From Aphrocallistes beatrix (taxonomy: Eukaryota > Porifera > Hexactinellida > Sceptrulophora > Aphrocallistidae), in the NCBI GenBank assembly GCA_963281255.1, contig OY725489.1, forward strand, positions 1 to 64,000: a stretch of 64,000 nucleotides of DNA. Direction: 5' to 3'. Of this stretch, positions 54,201-63,830 are shown piece by piece. The position numbers and the translations under genes were made by a program. Position 1 is the stretch's first letter. Each line of letters opens with the position of its first letter. The notes beneath the pieces were generated by a model, which did no database searches, was not told the DNA's origin, and worked only from the letters and a program-made list of their open reading frames with translations.

Positions 54201-55499
54201 TGTTCCTGCTGGAGACTCGACGAAGGAATGGATTCGGAACTGAAAATAGAAATGGAACTGGAACTAAGAATGGAATTAGAAGTAGGAATGGAGCTAGATA
54301 TAGGAATGGAGGTGGAACTAGTCATGCTCTCTGTTACAGAAGGAGAAGAGATGACAGAGGAAGAAGGTGTTAGAGGAGGCATAGTTTCACTCGGATCTAG
54401 TTCACCCACTCCTCCAACACTCGTTTCTGGAATAACCGTCAGATCTAAATCAATCCTGAACACGACCATATTTTCTAACACTCTGCGACAAGAATATGTT
54501 CCATTGTCTTGTGACGTCACTGAAGGAATGGTGATGACAGGAAATGAAGATGACGTGTCTCCATTTGGAAGTATCCATCTCCCATCTCCTGTGTTAACAC
54601 TGCAAGTTAGAACTAAGTTAGCTGTGTTTTGTTCCACTTTCAGTGCTGTATTGTTTGTGTATTCTCCGTCTCTTAGTACACTTCCTTCCACGCTGATATG
54701 TCCGCCTTCTACAATCAAACACAGCTGTAACTATCACATTCTTTAATAGCATTAAATAACATTGATCAATATTTACCTTTTATATCTAATAATATTGATC
54801 CGACATAGGAATTCGTTATAACACCTTTCCTGATGCATAAGAGCTGATGCTCTCCTGTACTCTTCTCTTTCTGGTAGAACTTATATATATTCATTGGATT
54901 AGAATATATAGAAAGATTATAATTCCATTCCTTCTCTGTATTGTCGTTAGGATCTAAGCAGTTGTATTTTCTGTTGTAAGGATCTACGTCCAGTATGTAT
55001 GTGAAGTCCACTGTTGTACTGGATGTGACATCGATATTCACTAAACAAATACATTACATTCACAATATGTTCATTATTCTATCTATTTGGTATACATTCA
55101 CACCATCTTAATTAATAGATGTCTTAAGATCTTAAGAGGTGAAGGAGGGTCGAAAAATCTATTAATTCCAATTCAGGATTCTACATCCGAATTGAAATAC
55201 TCAGCTTCTCTTCGTGTATCAAATCTACACCACAAAGCACTGCAGTGATTGTGCCGGTCACAAATGGCACAAATTAGCACACTTTGACCTCGAGAATAAT
55301 TAAGTAGGAATTTGAATAGTTACAATGCTAATTTGAAATAAAAATGCAATTTCTGTTAGAATTGAATGCAATTCTAGTTTGTCAGTGTTCAGGTAAATCC
55401 TAGCTTTGAACTGTGCGACTTACCTGTTCTACACATCTCCGTCAAGAAGATTAACACGCAAACAGAGACGTACAGGTGCTGTCTGATCCTCAGTTCCAT
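51255..55499 (-). CDS. Receptor tyrosine phosphatase A (Ig-mucin-TM-PTP-PTP), 1133 aa
   Basis: Four exons: 55499-55424 (signal peptide, MELRIRQHLYVSVCVLIFLT), 55040-54777, 54708-51758, 51365-51255; phases close. Two Ig-like domains (about residues 26-205; Cys pairs in YNCLDPND...LLCIRKG and LTCSVNTG...YSCRRV) are followed by a 240-residue Ser/Thr/Pro stalk, partly an SSTPVP tandem repeat. The transmembrane helix is near 455-480. D1 is canonical: KNRYRNILPYD, DYINASLV, WPD loop GWPDFDAP and P-loop HCSAGVGRSG (Cys near 760). D2 keeps the fold, but its P-loop is QCADGAGASG, without the essential arginine, and it lacks WPD; it is predicted inactive. The last exon encodes a 36-aa tail with several tyrosines. 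First of a head-to-tail array; a TATA box lies 83 bp upstream. Confidence 0.92.
53700..53815. repeat. 18-bp repeat in the RPTP-A stalk
   Basis: Six to seven copies of GGTGCTAGATGGTACAGG (variants GGAGCTAGA, GGTGTTAGA, CTAGACGG) encode SSTPVP/SSSPVP on the minus strand, part of the extracellular mucin-like stalk. Confidence 0.9.
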
Positions 55500-55581
55500 T
55501 CAATGATATAATTGCTATAATTGCTAATTAAAATACTTGAAACCATACAATGCATAAGATATTGTAATGCAGATTGCAGCA

Positions 55582-55589
55582 TATTTATA
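55582..55589 (-). promoter_or_regulatory. TATA box of RPTP A
   Basis: TATAAATA on the minus strand (AGTATAAATATGC), 83 bp upstream of the start at 55499 and inside the 195-bp gap after the RPTP B stop codon. Confidence 0.55.
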
Positions 55590-55693
55590 CTGCTGCGAGA
55601 GCCTATATATACACAGACATAGAGTCGGGAGAGAATTTAATTGCAACTGCATCATAAAATATTAAAACAAGTCCAATCTACATTCCAGAGACA

Positions 55694-58600
55694 CTAGCTG
55701 TTGCCACTCAGGTTCTCGTAGGTGTTAGGGGAGAGATGGAGGTGCAGCACTGCGTGTAGCGACTGGTACTGCTCCTAGAGTTGAGGTTAATATTAACTCA
55801 GTTCTGTCCAATCAACATTATTGCAACTACCCACTAGCTCTAGACTGCAGCTGAAACGGCACTGAATGCTGCTAACAATGTAACTTAGCATTAGGAATGT
55901 CGAGGTTAATCTTTGGGATAATTATTAACGAATGCAACTCACCAAGTTATGTACAAGATTGGGTCTGCAGTATCTGAGGCTCTTCACCGTCTGGAACACG
56001 TCCACTCTCTGCTCCTGCGTGGCCTGCGTGATAGCGTTGTACAGCGAGATGAGGACGCCTGTCTTCCCGGCTCCGTCCCTGCACTGCACGACGATGGGCA
56101 GAGTGGGGAAGTTCGCCTTAACACTAATCATCTCGTTCACGATGCCTATCACGCTCGCCTTGTCCAGCACGCCCCCCTCCGGGCCCCAGTGCAGGGAGAT
56201 GATCAGGTTGAACCGGTGCTGCTTCTCGTCGCTCGTGTCTATCAGCACGAACTCCATTATATCCCTCTGGACCATGGACATGTTCTTGAGGACAAACCCT
56301 TCGAATTCGTGTTGCGTGTTCGGCTCGGGCCAGTAGACGATGCGTCCGTGCTCGTACCCCATCTCCGAGTACTCCTCCTGGCTGGCGAGCACCACCACCA
56401 GCGGACACTCCGTCTGGAAAATCAGCTTCACTGTCCCGCGGGCGGAGTACGCGTTAGGGTGCTGAGTAGCGATTAGGTCCTGGTACCCTTGGAACCCGTC
56501 GACATAGCTGGCGTTTATGTACTCCCCCACGCCCCACTGCCCCTCTGACAACATGGGCCGGTAGTCGTCGTAAGGGAGCACGGAGGGGTCCGGGTTCAGG
56601 GTCGCGTGCCTTGCGCTGGAAGCTTCGGAGTTCGAGCGAGCGAAGGACTTCTCACAATAGTAGTCGATCTCTTCCAGCTGCTTCGCCAAGATGGTGGGGC
56701 CGCCTTCCACGCACTTGTTGTAGTAGTGCGTGTAGCTGGCGATTGGGACGGCCGTGTCTCCGTGAATCAGCTCGAGACAGGACAGGTAGATGAACTTGTA
56801 CTGCGTGAAGGTCTGCACCATGTGTGGTCTGTGTTCCCGCATCTCGTTCACGACCCAGAAGATGGAGATGGGTCTGCAGGCCCGTATCTCCTCCATCAGG
56901 TTGTACAGCGCGATGAACGCGCCCGTACGTCCGACGCCTGCGCTGCAGTGGCAGCAAATGAGGCTGCTTTCCGCATTCGTTTCTCGCTTCACTTTCTTGA
57001 TGAAGCTGATCAGCCCGTGCGGATGCCGTGGCGCCTCATGGTCCGGCCAACCCGAGAAGTGGAAGTGTCGAATGCTCAGTTCCGTCGTGACGTCACGTCC
57101 CGTCTTCACGGCGAGCAGTCTCGTGGTCTGGTTGAACTCAGAGGACATCTGCACGAGAGTTATGTAGATGTCTGCCACTGCTATCGTCTCCCCAACGCGC
57201 TCAGGGAAATATGGCTCACACTTCTTCTTGTTCCCTTCCATCACGCGGGTCAGCATCACCACGTTTGACACCTTATGCTGCCACAACATTTCCCAGAACT
57301 CCAACATGGTTTCCTTCTTGGGCGCTTGGCATGCAATAAACGTTTCCTGCACAGCAAAGCCTGGGATGTAGGAGGCGTTCACGTAGTCCGTGGTGTTGGC
57401 GTGCAGCTCAAGGGGGACGCGGGACTTGTCGTAGGGGTAGATGTTCTTGTACCGATTCTTCCCGTTGGTGATGTGCTCCCTGGCGGCCTCCGTGGCGTAC
57501 CTCAGCTCGCTCAGACCCAGCGCGTTGTACTCGGAGTTCAGTAGAATGCAGTCGCCCTCCCACAGCTTGTCCGCGTAGGACTTGAAGCTGCTGAGGGGGA
57601 TGGGCCGCGAGTGCACACTGTCCTCGTTGAAGGAGGTGCTCAGAGGTTCGTAGTGTCTGCCGGACATGGGCAGGAACTGTCGAGGGGACAACATGGCCTC
57701 TAGCCCAACTGGGCCGTTCCTCTCAGTGTCGTCCGTCTGTTGGAGGTACTTGCTGCTCTTGAACTCCGTGTAGTGTCTCCACAGACACACCACCAGGGCG
57801 GCCCCTGCTAGCAGCAGGACCAGCAGGATCATCCCCACGATGGAGAAGCCGATGGCGATCGTGTCTGGGCCTGCTTGTCTTATTGGCGTGGCAGTCATGT
57901 TGCGTGTAGTGTTTGAGGAGATTGAGGTCTCAGTTGTAGGATGTGAACTACCGGGTACAATGCCTATGTTTGTTGTTGTAGATGTAGATATAAGGAATGG
58001 TGTAGTAGGAGTTGTTGTAGCTATTGATGATGATGATGTAATTGTTGTGGGAGTTGTAGTAGGTGTTGTGGGAGTTGTAGTAGGTGTTGTGGGAGTTGTT
58101 GTGGGAGTTGTTGTGGGAGTTGTTGTAGGAGTTGTGGGAGTTGTGGGAGTTGTTGTGGGAGTTGTGGGAGTTGTTGTGGGAGTTGTGGGAGTTGTTGTGG
58201 GAGTTGTTGTGGGTGTTGTTGTTGCAATTGTTGTAGGAGTTATTGTAGTATTTGTTGCTGTTGTCGTTGTTGTCGTTGTTGCTGTTGTTGAAGATACTGT
58301 ATTGGTAGATAATGTAGTTGGTTGTGTTGGTGTCGTTGTTGTTATGTTCACCTCTGCTATTAACAATATAATATAACAACTACAATAATTTACAGTTAAA
58401 TTTAGTGCTAAATAATGTACCTCCTATTTCTACGCTTATTTGTAGAACTAAAAATGGGGTGGATATAGTAGTAGATCTAAGACAGCTGTATATCCCCTTT
58501 CCCAATGAACTAGTCAGCTGAGGTAGAGATATGGAAGGATTCTTTGTAGGAGGTATGGTTCCAATCGGAGTGAGGAGAACTCCTCTACTGACTTCACAAG

Positions 58601-59139
58601 TAAATATGATGTTCTCAGTGTTGAGAGGAATAGATATAGTGTGAAATAGACTATCACTTCTGGCAAATGATTGAACAGCTCCAGAATATGTCACATTAAA
58701 CAAGGCATCATCTAGAGAAAATTCTCACTAAATAAACTAACAGCACATAGACTCATATTCTCACCTTTCAGAGTTAGATTCATTTCTCCTATCTTCCCAC
58801 TGCTAGAGTGGCATTCCACTGTATAGTCTGTGAGTTCATTATTCCGTCCATAGAACTGATACGCATTCAAGAGACTCCCTTCATCCGCTCCGTCATACTT
58901 CCAGGTCAGACCGTTAGAACTCCCGCTACTGACACACCTGTACTCCAACCCCTCACTGTCTCTACCAGCCACGTACTGGAACGAAGTCTGACCAGAACTC
59001 ACATCCACGTCAACCACAGGATCTGTCAGGGAATTAGAGTCACAGCCTCGCTACACACACTGACTTAACACCTACCTGCTCCACACACCAGCACTTGGAG
59101 ACTGAGCAGAGAGAAGAGGAAGGTTAGAACTCGATTCAT
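55694..59139 (-). CDS. Receptor tyrosine phosphatase B (Ig-mucin-TM-PTP-PTP), 1035 aa
   Basis: Five exons: 59139-59076, 59022-58765, 58711-58421, 58356-55943, 55774-55694; phases close. Signal peptide NRVLTFLFSLLSLQVLVCGA; Ig-like 1 (YRCVSSGSSNGLTW...TVECHSSSG) and Ig-like 2 (FTCEVSRG...YSCLRS); a PTTTPT-rich stalk; a transmembrane helix near residues 370-397 (IVGMILLVLLLAGAALVV). D1 is intact: KNRYKNIYPYD, DYVNASYI, GWPDHEAP and HCSAGVGRTG (Cys about 675). D2's P-loop is QCRDGAGKTG: the catalytic Cys is present but Lys replaces the invariant Arg, reminiscent of the inactive CD45 D2 (CRDGSQQTG). The terminal exon ends NTYENLSGNS, with a YxN motif of the Grb2-SH2 type as in RPTP-alpha. Ectodomain exons 1-2 are identical in sequence to those of RPTP C. 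Confidence 0.93.
58030..58340. repeat. Thr/Pro stalk repeat of RPTP B
   Basis: GTTGTGGGAGTTGTTGTGGG-type 9- to 12-bp repeats encode PTTTPTTPTTT on the minus strand. They are the mucin-like stalk, and also the source of the Val/Gly-rich plus-strand open frames. Confidence 0.93.
58741..59118. repeat. 378-bp block identical to 62502-62879 (copy 1)
   Basis: Compared line by line with 62502-62879, I see no difference over 378 bp. The block covers most of exon 1, intron 1, exon 2 and the start of intron 2 of RPTP B. Homology continues into exon 3 at roughly 95%, then fades in the stalk. Upstream, identity stops abruptly in the signal-peptide codons. Confidence 0.93.
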
Positions 59140-59227
59140 GAGATTCCAGTCTCTGTAGCTGTGCAGAATAGAATTGTAAAATGACTTAAGCCTGCTGTAT
59201 ATTCAGCATACATTACTGCAGCTATGG

Positions 59228-59235
59228 CTTATATA
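59228..59235 (-). promoter_or_regulatory. TATA-like box of RPTP B
   Basis: TATATAAG on the minus strand (CTTATATAAGCC), about 90 bp upstream of the start codon at 59139, in the 228-bp gap between RPTP C and RPTP B. Confidence 0.45.
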
Positions 59236-59367
59236 AGATATCCTAATTGCTTTAGATTCAAACCAAAGACTTTCTAGGCATTCACATATTAATCTCATTA
59301 CGCATGCCACATAATACATTCTCGCAGGGTTAACACAGTCAAACACTTCAGTTAGCATTCCACCTGT

Positions 59368-62300
59368 TCACGTGGAGATGTTCTGGTAGGTCGCAATCTG
59401 TCTGTACTCCGAGATGAGCTGGTAGCAGTGAGCATACTGCGCCTAAACACACAGAAAAGATAAACTCAGCCTATTCGGATCAGTTTCATTCAGACCACAA
59501 TTGCTTAAGCAACTAATTCAGTGGGATTAGATAATGCAATTTACAAGTCTGGCTCTTGTTGCAACACTATACTCCAGAACTAGCAAACTAATCAACTGCC
59601 TCAACATTATCACAGTGCACTCTATCACTACTAATTCAACATTGTTATGTCGCTCCACTTCTATTGTTACAGAGTTGTACTTAGAGATTGCATTGATTGG
59701 TTAAACAATGGAATAGTTGCACAGTGGTATTCTCACCTTACTGCACACCATGCGGCGTCTCTGTGTCCTGGCGCTCTTGACTAACTGCACAAGATTGACT
59801 CCTCCACCTCTCCTCATCATACTCACAGCACAGCACAGCACTATGAACACTCCCGTCTTCCCCACAGCATCGGAACAGTGCACCACGACAGGTCCGGTAT
59901 TCTGGTTCGTGACCTGTTCTGCTAGCTTTACGACCGGTAGCAAGTGCGAGGGGGTGCCGGTATCCTCCCACTCCATCAGGAGGTAGTGGGTCAGTGGGCG
60001 GGATTGCGACACAGAACTGTCGCTCAGTGTCAGCGTCTGCTTGATCAGATTTCCGATTCTCTCCGAGCTCACCGTCTCGACTGAGAACCGGTCTATCTCG
60101 GTCCGCAGTCCTTGCTCCGGCCAGTAGCAGGAGGAGGAAGAGGCGCCGGACACCATGTCCTCCCAGCCCCTCGCCGTCTCCAGCGCCACCACCGTAGTGG
60201 CTCCGCTCTGCCACAGCGTCTGCAGGAATGCGGCCGAGGTGTGGCTGTGCGGGTTTAGCGTTGCAATGAACTGAGTTTTCACACCTCTGATGCTGACATA
60301 GGACGCATTGACGTAGTCTCCCTTGTGCCAGCTGTCTGCCTCCAGCACCACCCTGTTCCTGTCGTAAGGGAGAGAAGCGCTGTGTGTGTTCTTGGATTGG
60401 TTTTCTGGTCGAATCGCGTCCGATACAAGCGCCAATGAACCCAGTGAATCCAGGAATTCCAGATACGAGAATTCTTCTTCTATCCTAGCAACCGTAGCCT
60501 CACTATCAGGATAGGAATGCGACATTTTCACACCTCTGTCTCCTAGACACATCTCCAGGAGACACAGGTATGCGAACCTGTACTGCTCCACCGTCTGCAC
60601 CATGTAGGCCCTATGCTCCCTCATGGTCCTCACAATCTCAGACAGGTACACGTGCACCCCAGACTCCAGCAGCTTCATAGCTGTGTACAGCAAGACGAAC
60701 ACTCCAGTCCTGCCGACCCCAGAGGTGCACACGACACAGATAGGAGTGTTTGTGTTGTGTCGCTCCTTCACACCTCTCAGCATCTCAACCATCCCGCTAG
60801 TGTCCTCGGGTACTGTGCCATCTCTCCACCCTGTGTAGTGGAACTGAGTTATGGTGGAGGTGTTACCTGATTGGGTGACAACGAACTCCCTCCTAAACCA
60901 CTCCCCTTCACACACCTCTTCTCCTAGCTGGATTTCTACCCCTGACACCTCCATGCTACGATCCTGACGCTCTGGCCAGTACAGTTCACACCTCCTCCGT
61001 CCATTCTCCACCGGATCTGCCAGCTGCACCACACAGCTGACATTGTACTGCAGTAGCATGTGCCACATGTCTGCCACTGTGTCCGCTAGAGGCCCCTGGG
61101 TGGCTATGAACACGTTGGGTTCTTGTCTTATGGGTACAAAGGACGCGTTGATATATTCACAAGCACCACTCAATGCTACTCTTGTGTGGTCGTAAGGGAG
61201 GATGTCCTGGTATCTATTTTTGGCAGCATTCCTAGGTAGACGGGCGGTATCCACGGAATGTGTAGATGTGTGAGGAATTGATTCAAACTCTCTTTTCAGT
61301 TTCAAATCTTTGTCAGCTGTTAAACTCTCAATTTCAGACTTCAAAAGAGTGAACGAATTGCTGGCATCAATAATCTCATAGTATCCTCCCTGATCTGCTC
61401 CCACTCCCTGATACGTGTCTAGCTCATAGTAGAGTCCTGTCTGTGCTGCTGGGACTGATTCTAGCTTATTAGAGGGGTCAGTAGTGAGTCTAGTGTGGAG
61501 GTGTCGCTTCTTCCGTTTGAGATATATCATCACACAGATGAGTGAGATGAGGATAACTGAGGCTATACAGAAAATACTTAGAATCACTACAACGATAGTT
61601 ATGAGTGTAGGCGTGGATATGCTGGTGTGAGTAGCTGTGGAGTTTGAGGATATTATTGGAGTATTAGTTTCTGTTGACATTCCATTTGGTTTAGGACCTG
61701 AGGATGCGGATTCAGATGTAACCTCTCGTGTTGTTGTTTTAGATCTGGTTGAAATAGTTGTAGACTCTGACATAGGCTCTGTCATAGTTGTTGCTGTAGG
61801 AATTGTCATAGTTGTTGCTGTAGGAATTGTCGTAGGAGTTGTTGTGGGAGTTGTGGGAGTTGTGGGAGTTGTGGGAGTTGTTGTTGGAGTTGTGGGAGTT
61901 GTTGGAGTTGTGGGAGTTGTTGTTGGAGTTGTGGGAGTTGTTGGAGTTGTGGGAGTTGTTGTGGGAGTTGTGGGAGTTGTTGTTGGAGTTGTGGGAGTTG
62001 TTGTTGTTGCTATTGTTGTTGTAGGAGTTATTGTAGTATTTGTTATTGCTGTTGTTGGAGATACTGTATTGGTAGAGAATGTAGTTGGTTGTGTTGTTGG
62101 TGTCGTTGTTTGTATGTTCACCTCCGCTATTAGCAATATAATATAACATAAAAATTTTACAGTTAAACTTACTGCTAAATAATGTACCTCCTATTTCTAC
62201 GCTTGTTTGTAGAACTAAGAATGGGGTGGATATAGATCTAAGACAGCTGTATATCCCCATTCCCAATGAACGAGTCAGCTGAGGTAGAGATATGGAAGGA

Positions 62301-62906
62301 TTCTTTGTAGGAGGTATGGTCCTAATCGGAGTGTTAAGAACTCCTCTACTGACTTCACAAGTAAATACGATGTTCTCAGTGTTGAGAGGAATAGATATAG
62401 TGTGAAGTAGACCATCACTTCTGGCAAATGATTGAACAGCTCCAGAATATGTCACATTAAACAAGGCATCATCTAGAGAAAATTCTCTATAAATAAACTT
62501 ACAGCACATAGACTCATATTCTCACCTTTCAGAGTTAGATTCATTTCTCCTATCTTCCCACTGCTAGAGTGGCATTCCACTGTATAGTCTGTGAGTTCAT
62601 TATTCCGTCCATAGAACTGATACGCATTCAAGAGACTCCCTTCATCCGCTCCGTCATACTTCCAGGTCAGACCGTTAGAACTCCCGCTACTGACACACCT
62701 GTACTCCAACCCCTCACTGTCTCTACCAGCCACGTACTGGAACGAAGTCTGACCAGAACTCACATCCACGTCAACCACAGGATCTGTCAGGGAATTAGAG
62801 TCACAGCCTCGCTACACACACTGACTTAACACCTACCTGCTCCACACACCAGCACTTGGAGACTGAGCAGAGAGAAGAGAGAGACACTGACTGATCTGTA
62901 ATACAT
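59368..62906 (-). CDS. Receptor tyrosine phosphatase C (Ig-mucin-TM-PTP-PTP), 1025 aa
   Basis: Five exons: 62906-62837, 62783-62526, 62472-62188, 62126-59737, 59442-59368; phases close. Signal peptide MYYRSVSVSLFSLLSLQVLV, whose second half is shared with RPTP B. Ig-like domain 1 is identical to that of B and domain 2 is nearly so; a PTTTPT stalk follows; transmembrane helix IVVVILSIFCIASVILISL. D1 has KNRYQDILPYD, EYINASFV and P-loop VCTSGVGRTG with Cys and Arg, but the WPD loop is GWRDGTVP (Pro lost, Asp kept) and the usual His before Cys is Val. D2 reads HCSDAVGKTG with Lys for Arg, so it is probably inactive. The terminal exon ends IATYQNIST, again a YxN motif. The intracellular half is far more divergent from B than the ectodomain is. 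Confidence 0.92.
61820..62110. repeat. Thr/Pro stalk repeat of RPTP C
   Basis: GTTGTGGGAGTTGTTGTTGG-like short repeats encode PTTPTTTPTT on the minus strand. They are similar to, but arranged differently from, the RPTP B stalk. Confidence 0.92.
62502..62879. repeat. 378-bp block identical to 58741-59118 (copy 2)
   Basis: Partner of the block at 58741-59118, at an offset of 3761 bp, in RPTP C. It includes intron sequence, which selection on protein could not keep identical. Confidence 0.93.
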
Positions 62907-63072
62907 CAGTGAAGATTCTAGTTATATCCTATTCGGTATAAGAATTAGTACAGTTACGACATTTGAAAGCATAAAAATTATAAGAACCGCAAAGTTATAA
63001 TAGAAAATTTAGCTATTATGCTGATTGATGATAATCTTTGAATATAATAAATGCCTTCAACCATGAGATTAA

Positions 63073-63127
63073 GGATATGCTCATTTGCAGATCTTCGGCA
63101 AATTTGAATCTGCAAATGAGCATATCC
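63073..63127. repeat. Perfect 20-bp inverted repeat
   Basis: GGATATGCTCATTTGCAGAT (63073-63092) and its exact inverse at 63108-63127 flank a 15-nt spacer. The spacer phrase ATCTTCGGCAAATTTGA recurs as a direct copy at about 63133-63149. Non-coding, upstream of RPTP C. Confidence 0.9.
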
Positions 63128-63309
63128 AGCATATCTTCGGCAAATTTGAAAAGTTTTTACATGTCAATTAAACAAATTTAAATTTTAGGAATAAACATAC
63201 GCACTTTTCAACACTCGTTAAAATAAAAAATTACAACTTAACTCTAAAAAATTCAATTATTCAAAACAAAATACTAAATAAATGAATGAATTCCAGCTAT
63301 CACAACAAC

Positions 63310-63612
63310 GAGTGGTGTTTTGGGGGGGGGGCGCTGCCCCCCTACTTTTTTCGCTCGGGGGGGCTCGGGGGGCGCTGCCCCCACACTTTTTTCGCTTGGA
63401 GGGCGCTCCTTACCTCATGCTAACTACTATTTTAATTTTAGCCTTATAATGTATTACGTAGCATAACAAATTCAAATCAATTGTTGCCATTTAAACTAAC
63501 CATATTCTTTTTCTCTTTCTTATTATCACCATTTCTATACCAACGAAAAAACATATAACTTTTTTACGGGAAGGAAGCGCCCCCCACTTCTATTTTTGGC
63601 AAAACACCGCTG
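63310..63612. mobile_element. hAT-type MITE (303 bp) with G-rich interior
   Basis: The ends GAGTGGTGTTTTG and CAAAACACCGCTG are inverse copies with two differences. Perfect 8-bp direct repeats ACAACAAC (63302-63309 and 63613-63620) flank it, as expected for hAT insertion. The left interior has long G-runs and two GGGGGGCGCTGCCCCC-like blocks each followed by TTTTTTCGCT. The right interior is AT-rich with a GCGCCCCCC block. No coding capacity. Lies between the RPTP D fragment and RPTP C. Confidence 0.72.
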
Positions 63613-63645
63613 ACAACAACCCTATACATCATGTCAGTGTGTCAG

Positions 63646-63830
63646 CTACAAGTTCATCTGACAGAACTCGTTGAGGAGAGAGTAGCAGGAGAGGTAGTGC
63701 TCCTAGAGGACTCAGCATAACACTGCACTACAAGGCTATAAATAGACTCACACTGAACTCACGATAGAGGGAACCATGCGTCTCCTGGCGTTCCTCAGCT
63801 CCTTCACAGTCTGGAACACGTCCACACTCC
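63646..63830 (-). pseudogene. 3' end of a fourth RPTP gene (truncated copy)
   Basis: Two pieces match the last exons of the array genes. About 63826-63763 reads SVDVFQTVKELRNARRRMVP then SI before a donor (ATC|GTGAGT), equivalent to VDVFQTVKSLRYCRPNLV at the end of D2. Then 63702-63646, after acceptor CCTCTAG, encodes EHYLSCYSLLNEFCQMNL and a stop, in the same phase as the terminal exons of A, B and C. Upstream of SVDVFQ, homology stops at an acceptor-like TTTTGGTCAG, and the DNA to the window edge is non-coding on this strand. It is therefore either a 5'-truncated relic or a gene with an extra intron whose remainder lies beyond 64000. The YxN tail motif is absent. Confidence 0.7.

Noticed and set aside
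57840-62146. Plus-strand open frames rich in Val-Gly (178 and 169 aa)
   Set aside because: They are antisense shadows of the Thr/Pro stalks of RPTP B and C.
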